From positions 1-5,312 of the forward strand of contig NBMG01000069.1 in NCBI GenBank assembly GCA_002084865.1: a stretch of 5,312 bases of DNA, in the 5' to 3' direction. Numbering within the stretch: the first letter of the stretch is position 1; each line of letters starts with the position of its first letter. The notes under the pieces are model-generated. The model was not told where the DNA came from and ran no database searches. It was given only the letters and a program-made list of their open reading frames with translations. A program made the position numbers and the translations under genes. This DNA is from Candidatus Atribacteria bacterium 4572_76 (lineage in GTDB: Bacteria; Atribacterota; Phoenicimicrobiia; Phoenicimicrobiales; Phoenicimicrobiaceae). This document shows, piece after piece, positions 1 through 5,312 of the stretch.

Positions 1-536
1 CTTTTGGTAATTGCCGTGGTGGGTTCGTCCATGATAATAAGTTTGGCATCTTGAGTTAATGCCCTGCAGATAGCTACAAGCTGTTTATTAGCGATAGAAA
101 TATTTTCTACTCTTTCATCTAAATCCAGCTTTTTATTAATATTGGAAAGTTCTCTCTCAGCAATACTTTTTATCTCTTCCCAATTAATAAATCTCTTCTT
201 TCTTTCTATAATTTGATTTAGGGAAATATTTTCAGCGATAGTAAGGTTAGAAAATAAAGACAGGTCTTGGTAGATTACCTGTATTCCTTCTCTTATCGAA
301 TCGATAGCATGTAAATTCTGAAATTTTTTACCATTTATTATTATTTCTCCCTCGTCCGGTTTAACTACTCCGGATATTATCTTTATCAAGGTAGATTTTC
401 CCGATCCATTTTCACCGACCAGGCAATGTATCTCACCTTTATCTATTGACAAATTGACTTTATCTAATGCTTGTACACCCACATATGATTTACTTATATC
501 TTTAACTACTAATAATTTTTCTAACTTTTCCACCAT
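1..536 (-). CDS. Sugar-type ABC transporter ATP-binding protein, N-terminal part (cut by window start)
   Basis: This is the ATPase of a carbohydrate importer of the RbsA/MglA/LsrA family, acting on the cytoplasmic side of the membrane. I translated 178 codons before the window ends. Seen in order: Walker A GENGSGKST at residues 41-49, Q-loop VIYQD with Q90, a degenerate signature ISIANKQ near 146-152 (typical of the first domain in this family), and Walker B LIIMDEPTTAIT near 166-177. Family members are usually about 500 residues with two ATPase domains, so most of the gene should lie beyond position 1. Two ATG codons are adjacent (539 and 536). The GAGG at 545-542 sits only 2 nt from the first but 5 nt from the second, so I chose 536. 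A binding-protein gene lies just upstream, separated by a hairpin and a promoter. The transported sugar cannot be told from this fragment. Confidence 0.93.
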   Translation of the reverse strand, partial: MVEKLEKLLVVKDISKSYVGVQALDKVNLSIDKGEIHCLVGENGSGKSTLIKIISGVVKPDEGEIIINGKKFQNLHAIDSIREGIQVIYQDLSLFSNLTIAENISLNQIIERKKRFINWEEIKSIAERELSNINKKLDLDERVENISIANKQLVAICRALTQDAKLIIMDEPTTAITK

Positions 537-645
537 CATAACCTCACCAGGGTAATACTTTTTACACAAATTTTAGCTGCAACTTAATAAAAAAAATGTA
601 TCAAAATAATTCTTAAATACTGTCTTTACATCCGGTAGTGATAAA

Positions 646-674
646 ATAATACTATCAATTCATACTATTATCAA
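646..674 (-). promoter_or_regulatory. Predicted sigma-70-type promoter for the ABC ATPase gene
   Basis: Reading the minus strand, TTGATA (674-669) and TATTAT (651-646) are separated by exactly 17 nt, close to the consensus TTGACA-N17-TATAAT. The start point would fall near 639, giving a leader of about 100 nt before the ATG at 536. TTGATA recurs at 658-653 inside the spacer and again at 604-599. The heptamer ATAGTAT occurs twice, 13 bp apart, within the element. These repeats could be operator half-sites, but AT-rich DNA produces such matches by chance, so this is a prediction from spacing and consensus only. Confidence 0.5.
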
Positions 675-712
675 AAAAATTTTATTTAAGTAAAGTTTAG
701 GATTTACTAACT

Positions 713-753
713 AAAGATTGGTTGAAGGGCTAACAGCCCTTCAACCAATCTTT
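713..753 (-). terminator. Perfect 18-bp stem-loop after the binding-protein gene
   Basis: The two arms (713-730 and 736-753) are perfectly complementary over 18 bp around a 5-nt loop, with a GC-rich stretch GAAGGGC next to the loop. The hairpin begins 19 nt after the stop codon of the binding-protein gene. On the minus strand only three T residues close the 3' arm, followed by AGTTAG, so the U-tract is weak. It may act as a partial terminator or as a 3' stabiliser that keeps binding-protein mRNA more abundant than the downstream ATPase message, as is known for other binding-protein operons. The plus-strand side has a TTTT run, but no plus-strand gene is present to use it. Confidence 0.7.
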
Positions 754-772
754 TCTCTGTAGCAGATATGAT

Positions 773-1780
773 CTATAAATCGTACTCGTCTATATTTTCA
801 AGAGTAACATCTTTCCAAGCGCTGCCATAGATAACCGGAACACCAAATTGGTTATTTTTGATAGTTATGCTCTCATATCCGGGTCTACCTAAATCCATAC
901 CCTCTTTAATTTCGTTGCCCTTAAGAAGTTCCCAGGCTACTTTAGCAGTAACATACCCTGCATCAGCTGGAACCCAGAAATGAATCGACTTGGCAGAACC
1001 GCTCTTTAGATAATCATAGGCAACGGAAGGCAAACAGGTCCCGTATGCAGCTACCTTGCCAATAAGTCCTTTTTCTTCAATAGCCAGAGCAAATCCGGGT
1101 ACTCCACACATAGCGCTTCCCATCATACCCTTTATATTTGGATAAGTTTTCAAAAGCTCTAAAGCTTTTTCATAATCAATTTGCTGATTTTCATGGTCTT
1201 CTATTCTGTCACATACTAATTTCATCTTAGGATATTTTTCTTTCTGTTGGGCAATTTCACCATCAACCCACTCATTATGAGTTGTGGAAGTAAGATGACC
1301 TACAAAACAAGCATATTCTCCCTCGTAATTCATATCTTTAGCCATAACATCCATCATATGTCTTCCGTAGGCAACATTATCAAAGGCTTCTATATCAAAA
1401 CTTACCTGTTTCTGGTTAGATGCTTCATGAGTGAAAGTAAGAATCCCAGCATCATTTGCTTTTTTAAATACCGGCTCTAATGCTACCGGATCATTGGGAA
1501 CAACCAGTATTGCGTCAACGCCCTTAGCAATAAGATCTTCAATTAGAGCTACTTGAGAGGCTGGGTCTGCCGTATCGGCACCAATTTGGTAGGCATTAAC
1601 CCCGGTGTCCTTGGCGAATTGTTCAATACCTAACCTCATATTATCAAACCAGGCAACTCCTTCAAGTTTGACTACCATAACAATTTCGTAATCGTTATCG
1701 GCTGCTTGTGCTACCATAAATGCTGAAAATGTCGATAGAATTACTGTTAAAACCAATAACCATAATGTTATCTTTTTCAT
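773..1780 (-). CDS. Periplasmic sugar-type ABC substrate-binding protein (LsrB/RhaS-like, Peripla_BP_4 family)
   Basis: This 335-residue protein is the extracytoplasmic receptor of an ABC importer. Residues 1-26 are a Sec signal peptide: KK, a hydrophobic core, then AQA before A27. No lipobox cysteine is present, so a soluble periplasmic protein is expected. The mature part has the two-lobed type I binding-protein pattern: VVKLEGVAWFDNM near 36-48, IEDLIAKGVDAILVVPNDP near 80-98, AGILTF near 111-116, and a C-terminal ENIDEYDL that resembles the end of LsrB-type proteins. The ligand pocket differs from AI-2 receptors: from memory of LsrB, its two pocket aspartates align with T117 or E119 and with T167 here, while K38 is kept. 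Four cysteines (158, 190, 225, 249) lie in the mature chain. The start is supported by AGGAG at 1791-1787, 6 nt from ATG. The ATPase gene downstream fits one transporter. The ligand is unknown, most likely a sugar or sugar derivative. Confidence 0.9.
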   Translation of the reverse strand: MKKITLWLLVLTVILSTFSAFMVAQAADNDYEIVMVVKLEGVAWFDNMRLGIEQFAKDTGVNAYQIGADTADPASQVALIEDLIAKGVDAILVVPNDPVALEPVFKKANDAGILTFTHEASNQKQVSFDIEAFDNVAYGRHMMDVMAKDMNYEGEYACFVGHLTSTTHNEWVDGEIAQQKEKYPKMKLVCDRIEDHENQQIDYEKALELLKTYPNIKGMMGSAMCGVPGFALAIEEKGLIGKVAAYGTCLPSVAYDYLKSGSAKSIHFWVPADAGYVTAKVAWELLKGNEIKEGMDLGRPGYESITIKNNQFGVPVIYGSAWKDVTLENIDEYDL

Positions 1781-1830
1781 TTTTTTCTCCTTTTAAATTT
1801 TAATCTTTAGCTAATTCATTCTTGGCTATC

Positions 1831-1867
1831 CTTAAGACCTCTTTGAAATTTATTAAGTCGTCTTAAG
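1831..1867. repeat. Short inverted repeat CTTAAGAC/GTCTTAAG in the gap between E2 and the binding-protein gene
   Basis: Two perfectly complementary 8-bp arms (1831-1838 and 1860-1867) are separated by 21 bp in the 109-bp gap between the E2 stop and the binding-protein start. No T-run follows on the minus strand, so it does not look like an intrinsic terminator. It could be an operator controlling the binding-protein gene or a weak RNA stem. The same gap shows no convincing -35/-10 pair to my reading. Confidence 0.35.
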
Positions 1868-1889
1868 TTCTTTTCGAGAAAATCTTTCC

Positions 1890-3053
1890 TTACCTTTTAA
1901 TCACCTCCCTTTTATACGAAGCTAACTTTTTGGATAGAAACTGTAAAAAATCGGCTCCTTTAGCTCCGTCTATTATTCGATGGTCCACAGAAAGGCTTAG
2001 CGGAAGAGACATTTTTTCTAATTTACCTATTCCAAGAATAGCAACCTGAGGAGGATTAATTAAGGGAGTAAAATATTCAATGCCCTGTAAACCTAAATTA
2101 GTAATAGTAAATGTCCCTTTCTCGAAGTCTTCAGGATGTAATTTTCCTTTTAAGGCTTTATCAGTAATCTCTCTTCTTAATTGGGCTATTTCGAAAATAT
2201 CTTTACCTTCTAAATCTTTAAGTACCGGAACCATCAATCCTCTGCCTGCGGCTACCGCTAAACCAATATTTATCTCTTTGATAAATTTGTAACTTTCTTC
2301 CTCGAATATCGCATTAAATTCGGGGAATTTTTTAAAGGTAGGGGTTAGGGAATTAATGATGAAATCAATTAAAGAAAGGGGCTGATTTGGTTGATTATTT
2401 AAATCCTTCTTTAAACTTAAAAGTAAAGCAATGTCTACCTTCCTGCAAAGGGTAAACTGGGGAATATTTTTATTACTATAAGTAAGCCTTTCGGCGCTTA
2501 TTTTTTGCACTCCGGTTAATTTATGTACTTCTTTGATGGTAAGATTTGTCTTTTCCTTTGTTTTAGAAAGATATCCTTCTATGTCTTTTTTGGTAATAAC
2601 CCCTCCTGGTCCAGAACCATTAATCAAGGATAAATCTACCCCTTTTGCTAAAGCTAATTTGCGGGCAATCGGTGATATTTTTATTTTTTCATTTTTAACA
2701 TCACTTCTATGGGTAAAATCTTTTTTAGGAAAAGATATTTTTTCTTCTTTTAAAGAAACGCCTTCTGCTTTTTGTTTTCGCATAAAAGGCTTTACATCTT
2801 CAGGAGAAATTTCTTCTCCTTCTTCAACCAAAATTGCTATAACTGTATTTACCGGTACTGTTTCTTCTTCTTTAACAAATATTTTATAAATAATACCGGT
2901 TTCGGGAGAATTTATTTCTACTGCTGCCTTAAATGTTTCTATTTCTGCAATGAGTTCTCCCTTTATAACTTTGTCTCCTTCTTTTTTATGCCATTTAAAG
3001 AGAGTGGCCTCTTCAACTTTTGATTCTGTTTTAGGAATCTGGATCTTCCACAT
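1890..3053 (-). CDS. 2-oxoacid dehydrogenase complex E2 component (dihydrolipoamide acyltransferase)
   Basis: This 387-residue protein would transfer the acyl group made by E1 from its lipoyl arm to CoA and form the core of a pyruvate/acetoin-type dehydrogenase complex in the cytoplasm. An N-terminal lipoyl domain covers about residues 1-76, with lipoylated lysine K42 in ETFKA (the usual form is ETDKA). A charged linker covers about 77-122. The peripheral-subunit-binding domain is near 124-161 (ISPIARKLA, then GSGPGGVITKKDI). The catalytic domain runs from about 180 to the end, with GLMVPVL, GTFTITNLG and the active-site motif DHRIIDG (H358, D362). All key residues are present and nothing is truncated. 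ATG at 3053 is preceded by AGAGG with 6 nt spacing. It lies 29 nt after E1 beta in the same operon. It corresponds to pdhC/acoC-type genes; substrate specificity cannot be read from the sequence. Confidence 0.95.
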   Translation of the reverse strand: MWKIQIPKTESKVEEATLFKWHKKEGDKVIKGELIAEIETFKAAVEINSPETGIIYKIFVKEEETVPVNTVIAILVEEGEEISPEDVKPFMRKQKAEGVSLKEEKISFPKKDFTHRSDVKNEKIKISPIARKLALAKGVDLSLINGSGPGGVITKKDIEGYLSKTKEKTNLTIKEVHKLTGVQKISAERLTYSNKNIPQFTLCRKVDIALLLSLKKDLNNQPNQPLSLIDFIINSLTPTFKKFPEFNAIFEEESYKFIKEINIGLAVAAGRGLMVPVLKDLEGKDIFEIAQLRREITDKALKGKLHPEDFEKGTFTITNLGLQGIEYFTPLINPPQVAILGIGKLEKMSLPLSLSVDHRIIDGAKGADFLQFLSKKLASYKREVIKR

Positions 3054-3082
3054 TTTTTTCCTCTTTCATTTTTTCTTTTCTT

Positions 3083-4054
3083 TTAATCGGAAAACATGGT
3101 CAAGATTTCTTCTTTAATCTTTTCTTTAGTGGGAATAACTTCTTTTTCCAAAGATTCGGCAAAGGGAATTGGTGTATTTAGAGAACCTATCTTCCTGGGA
3201 GGAGATTCCATATTCCAAAAAGCTTCTTGCATAGCAACTGTAACTATTTCCCCCTGTATTCCGCCGCTTATCGGAGATTCATCGACAACTAATAATCTTC
3301 CGGTTTTTTTGACGGAATTAATAATGGTATCTTTATCTAAGGGAACTAAAGTACGGGGATCAATTACTTCTATGCTTATTTTACTTTTTAAATCTTCGGC
3401 AGCTTCCAAACTGTGTTTAACCATCCAGGAAGTAGCCACTAAAGTAAGGTCTTTCCCCTCCTTCTTTACCGCTGCCTTACCGAGGGGAATAGTGTATTCT
3501 TCTTTCGGAACTTCCCCTTTTTGAGTATAAAGCTGTTTATGTTCAAAGAAAATCACCGGGTTATTATCTCGAATTGAACTTTTAAGAAGTCCCTTGGCAT
3601 CATAAGGATCAGAAGGAATAACCAATTTTAATCCGGGGATATTCATAAACATAGAATGAAGCGTTTGAGAATGCTGTGCGCCCCCTCCAAACCATTCTGT
3701 TCCTTCAGGTGCTCGAATTACCATAGGTACGGATAATTCACCATTAGACAGATAACTCATTTTAGCGGCTTGATTTACAATTTGATCTAATCCTATTATA
3801 ATAAAATCCACAAACATTATCTCTGCTACCGGCCTCATCCCCCGTAGGGCTGCTCCTACTGCTGAACCGATAATTGCTGCTTCTGAAATAGGAGTATTCC
3901 TTACTCTTTCTGGACCAAATTCATCTACCAATCCTCTATTTATACCAAATCCGTATCTGGTCACATCTTCTCCCATAACAAAAACATTTTCATCCTTACG
4001 CATTTCTTCTCTTAAAGCAGATTTTAAGGCTTCAATATACATTATCTTAGCCAT
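3083..4054 (-). CDS. 2-oxoacid (pyruvate/acetoin-type) dehydrogenase E1 component, beta subunit
   Basis: This 323-residue protein is the beta half of the thiamine diphosphate-dependent E1 decarboxylase. The N-terminal pyrimidine-binding domain holds GEDV (28-31) and TPISEAA, with E58 as the expected cofactor-activating glutamate, followed by RPVAEIMFVDF. The C-terminal transketolase-type domain has DPRTLVPLD, VVDESPISGG and NTPIPFA. Length and motifs match intact family members. The frame is open further upstream to an ATG at 4120, but I chose ATG at 4054: it has a perfect AGGAGG 6 nt before it, and MAKIMYIEAL matches the usual E1 beta N-terminus. The start overlaps the E1 alpha stop by 8 nt, implying translational coupling. 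The gene is of the pdhB/acoB type. It looks intact although its partner E1 alpha is broken. Confidence 0.95.
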   Translation of the reverse strand: MAKIMYIEALKSALREEMRKDENVFVMGEDVTRYGFGINRGLVDEFGPERVRNTPISEAAIIGSAVGAALRGMRPVAEIMFVDFIIIGLDQIVNQAAKMSYLSNGELSVPMVIRAPEGTEWFGGGAQHSQTLHSMFMNIPGLKLVIPSDPYDAKGLLKSSIRDNNPVIFFEHKQLYTQKGEVPKEEYTIPLGKAAVKKEGKDLTLVATSWMVKHSLEAAEDLKSKISIEVIDPRTLVPLDKDTIINSVKKTGRLLVVDESPISGGIQGEIVTVAMQEAFWNMESPPRKIGSLNTPIPFAESLEKEVIPTKEKIKEEILTMFSD

Positions 4055-4499
4055 TGGTTTCCTCCTGATATACAAATTTACCAACTGTTTTGGCAAGCGG
4101 TTCTTCACTTTCAACGGCAAATTTTATTGCTTCATCTATCTCCTTTTGAATCTCTTGTTCCATTTTTTCTGCTTCTTCGAAAGATAATATATTTTCCTTA
4201 AAGAGTTTTGTTTTATATTTTTCGACCGGGTCATACATCTTCCTCCATTCTTCCATTTCTCCTTTTGGCCTATAAGCCCCCAAATCCCCCGATGAATGTC
4301 CGGATAATCGATAAGCTACACATTCTATCAGAATAGGACCTTCTCCTCGGTGAATACTTCCTACTGCTTCTTTAACCGCTTCATATACTTTTAGAACATC
4401 TGTTCCGTCAACAGTTTTCCCGGGCATGGAATAAGCGATTGCCCGATCGGATATCCTCTCTATCTTTTGATGTTGCTCTCGGTGTGTTGTAGATTCCAT
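4047..4499 (-). CDS. E1 alpha, C-terminal fragment of the broken gene
   Basis: The frame opens at an ATG at 4499, and from its second codon it matches E1 alpha: ESTTHREQHQKIERISDRAIAYSMPG, the TVDGTDVLKVYEAVKEAV segment, GPILIECVAYR, then the active-site loop RLSGHSSGD with the conserved histidine, and an acidic-helical C-terminus. The ATG is probably not a natural start: no good Shine-Dalgarno sequence stands at the right distance, and it lies inside the first fragment, overlapping it by 40 nt. The fragment's 3' end carries the ribosome binding site for E1 beta. Loss of translation through this segment could reduce coupled translation of E1 beta. Confidence 0.7.
   Translation of the reverse strand: MESTTHREQHQKIERISDRAIAYSMPGKTVDGTDVLKVYEAVKEAVGSIHRGEGPILIECVAYRLSGHSSGDLGAYRPKGEMEEWRKMYDPVEKYKTKLFKENILSFEEAEKMEQEIQKEIDEAIKFAVESEEPLAKTVGKFVYQEETNG
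4061..4066 (-). promoter_or_regulatory. Ribosome binding site that sets the E1 beta start
   Basis: AGGAGG on the minus strand lies 6 nt before the ATG at 4054 and inside the last codons of E1 alpha. It favours that ATG over the in-frame ATG at 4120, which would add 22 basic residues (MPLKVKNRLP...) not typical of the family. Those extra codons are the E1 alpha end read in another frame. Confidence 0.85.
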
Positions 4500-4984
4500 A
4501 CAGAAGCCATGTTCAGTGCCTCATGAAAAAAGCCGATATTAGTTGCTCCGTCTCCAAAAATACTTAAAGTCACTATACCATCTTTTTTTATTTTACTGGC
4601 TAAAGCCGAACCGGTAGCCAGACAAATATTACCTCCAACAATTCCACTTGCCACCGGCATTCCTCTTTTTGTGTCAACCAGATACATGCTCCCACTTCTC
4701 CCTTTATTTGTTCCGGTAACTTTACCGTAACATTCAGCCATAATATTTTTAGGAGAAGTCCCCCGGGCTAAATAATGACCATGTCCCCGATGATTCGAAA
4801 AGATAATATCTTTTTCGGAAAGAGCTTCTATGGCACCAACTGCTACAGCCTCTTCCCCATGACAGGTATGCGAGTGTCCATTTAATTTTCCATCCCGGTA
4901 TATTTGTTCAAGCTTGTCTTCGAATTTGCGAATTTTAATCATGCTTCTATACATGTTAATTTTCTGTTCTCTGCTTATCCTCAT
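4460..4984 (-). CDS. E1 alpha, N-terminal fragment of the broken gene
   Basis: This frame encodes 174 residues, of which 1-165 are true E1 alpha sequence. Seen: the N-terminal MYRSMIKIRKFE helix (11-22), HGEEAVAVGA (42-51), the cofactor-region SNHRGHGHYLARG (63-75), GRSGSMYLVD (95-104), GIVGGNICLATGSALA (114-129) and FGDGATNIGFFHEALN (143-158), which begins the thiamine diphosphate motif. The last nine residues (QHTESNIKR) are out-of-frame sequence made by the lesion. The fragment lacks the NN half of the cofactor motif and the whole C-terminal half, so it should be inactive if translated. Confidence 0.75.
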   Translation of the reverse strand: MRISREQKINMYRSMIKIRKFEDKLEQIYRDGKLNGHSHTCHGEEAVAVGAIEALSEKDIIFSNHRGHGHYLARGTSPKNIMAECYGKVTGTNKGRSGSMYLVDTKRGMPVASGIVGGNICLATGSALASKIKKDGIVTLSIFGDGATNIGFFHEALNMASVWNLQHTESNIKR

Positions 4985-5312
4985 ATCCCTTCCTCTTTTC
5001 CTTGCTTTTATTGATTTCTTCTTTAATGATTTTAAAAGTCCACTGGGCAGTTTTAGCTACTACGGTAGGACATTTATCTATATGTCCACCAGAGGCTTCA
5101 AATAATTCTTTCTCTTTTTCATCCCAAAAATTAAAAGAACGTCCAAAGATTTTCTTTTGTACATCTTTACATAGACAACTTCCGTATTCTTGAATAAATC
5201 TATCGTAAAGTTCTTTAGTTAGATAATTTGCTTTTTTATTCGGAATGCCTTCAAAAAATTCTTTACGTCGGCGTCCGTAAAAATAACTTATTATCATTGC
5301 CCCTCCGGCAAG
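4956..5312 (-). CDS. C_GCAxxG_C_C family putative redox protein, C-terminal part (cut by window end)
   Basis: The frame is open to the window edge, and the 118 visible residues match the C-terminal part of the C_GCAxxG_C_C family, small cysteine-rich proteins of unproven function thought to be redox-active. An ATG at 5297 exists, but the five codons before it read LAGGA in frame. LAGGAMIISYFYGR matches the family segment that follows the central GC motif, so the real start should lie beyond 5312. Visible cysteines are C46 and C48 (YGSCLCKDV) and C81 (IDKCPTVV), in the positions of the family's last conserved cysteines. The tail is highly charged (lysine/glutamate-rich). The gene overlaps the E1 alpha start by 29 nt, so it appears to be an upstream member of the dehydrogenase operon. 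No membrane segment is evident in the visible part. Confidence 0.8.
   Translation of the reverse strand, partial: LAGGAMIISYFYGRRRKEFFEGIPNKKANYLTKELYDRFIQEYGSCLCKDVQKKIFGRSFNFWDEKEKELFEASGGHIDKCPTVVAKTAQWTFKIIKEEINKSKEKRKGYEDKQRTEN

Larger units (their letters stand above)
537..772 (-). other. Non-coding gap between binding protein and ATPase genes
   Basis: No open frame with recognisable protein content is seen on either strand in this AT-rich stretch of about 235 bases. It holds the hairpin after the binding-protein gene (713-753), a sigma-70-like promoter (646-674) with short repeats, and a leader of roughly 100 nt before the ATPase start. I see no recognisable riboswitch in the leader. 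Confidence 0.7.
4047..4984 (-). pseudogene. 2-oxoacid (pyruvate/acetoin-type) dehydrogenase E1 alpha gene, broken by an internal deletion and frameshift
   Basis: Two overlapping frames together encode nearly a whole E1 alpha chain (pdhA/acoA type). The first frame matches the family up to NMASVWNL (residue 165), then reads nine unrelated residues and stops at 4460. The second frame resumes the family at ESTTHREQHQKIERISDRA from about 4496. A normal chain has about 11 more residues between these points, of the type PVIFVCENN plus two. This includes the NN closing the thiamine diphosphate motif GDG-X26-NN, whose GDG is intact at 144-146. With them the chain would total about 326 residues, the usual length. 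The lesion therefore looks like a deletion of about 40 nt, not a single-base slip. Both halves are otherwise well conserved, so it is recent or a sequence/assembly error. The start overlaps the preceding gene by 29 nt; GAGG lies 7 nt before the ATG. Confidence 0.85.

Noticed and set aside
773..1780. Calling the binding protein an AI-2 receptor (LsrB)
   Set aside because: Overall similarity is clear, but the aspartates expected in the AI-2 pocket do not appear at the aligned positions, so only the broader family is supported.
1831..1867. Intrinsic terminator for the dehydrogenase operon
   Set aside because: The 8-bp arms enclose a 21-base loop and no T-run follows on the minus strand.
3096..3524. 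Open plus-strand frame of 142 codons opposite E1 beta
   Set aside because: It lies wholly antisense to a well-conserved gene, has no recognisable domain, and is explained by the codon pattern of the other strand. The same holds for the plus-strand frames at 1247-1480, 2080-2292, 2533-2889, 2772-3023, 4914-5105 and 5002-5193.
4055..4120. Upstream in-frame ATG at 4120 as the E1 beta start
   Set aside because: It would add 22 residues unlike the family and overlap E1 alpha deeply. ATG 4054 has a perfect AGGAGG at ideal spacing and the expected N-terminus.
4460..4500. Programmed ribosomal frameshift joining the two E1 alpha frames
   Set aside because: I see no slippery heptamer at the junction, and frameshifting could not supply the roughly 11 missing residues that include the cofactor-binding NN.
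5295..5297. ATG at 5297 as the true start of the C_GCAxxG_C_C gene
   Set aside because: The codons before it read LAGGA in frame and fit the family's conserved segment, so the gene continues past the window edge.
1..5312. CRISPR array, tRNA/rRNA gene, insertion sequence or phage genes
   Set aside because: No regularly spaced repeats, RNA gene signatures, transposase motifs or terminal repeats were seen on either strand.

Overview
The window is AT-rich bacterial DNA in which every supported gene lies on the minus strand, so transcription runs from high to low coordinates. Three traits suggest an anaerobic, probably diderm bacterium: strong AGGAGG-type ribosome binding sites, a C_GCAxxG_C_C redox-type protein (a family mostly seen in anaerobes), and a binding protein with an ordinary Sec signal peptide instead of a lipobox. 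A low-GC lineage of the Atribacterota or Thermotogota kind would fit, but the sequence does not fix the taxon.

Region by region in transcription order: (1) 5312-4956 is the 3' part of a C_GCAxxG_C_C family gene, cut by the window edge. (2) 4984-4047 is the E1 alpha gene of a 2-oxoacid (pyruvate/acetoin-type) dehydrogenase complex, broken near 4490-4500 by an apparent short internal deletion that shifts the frame and removes the NN end of the thiamine diphosphate motif. (3) 4054-3083 is E1 beta, intact, overlapping the end of E1 alpha. (4) 3053-1890 is the E2 acyltransferase, intact, with one lipoyl domain, an E1/E3-binding domain and a catalytic domain. (5) 1780-773 is a periplasmic sugar-type ABC binding protein of the LsrB/RhaS-like group. 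(6) 753-713 is a perfect 18-bp hairpin after that gene. (7) 712-540 is a non-coding leader with a good sigma-70-like promoter. (8) 536-1 is the N-terminal part of a sugar-type ABC ATPase (RbsA/MglA family), cut by the window edge.

Genes 1 to 4 are tightly packed or overlapping and look like one operon. E1 alpha and E1 beta would form the thiamine diphosphate-dependent decarboxylase and E2 would carry the acyl group to CoA. No E3 (dihydrolipoamide dehydrogenase) gene is visible. As written, the E1 alpha gene cannot make a working subunit, so this complex is either decaying in this genome or misrepresented by a sequence or assembly error. Genes 5 and 8 belong to a carbohydrate ABC importer whose permease probably lies beyond position 1. 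The hairpin plus internal promoter suggest that binding protein and ATPase are expressed at different levels.

I found no CRISPR array, RNA gene, transposase or clear novel defence system. The most notable observation is the lesion in E1 alpha.
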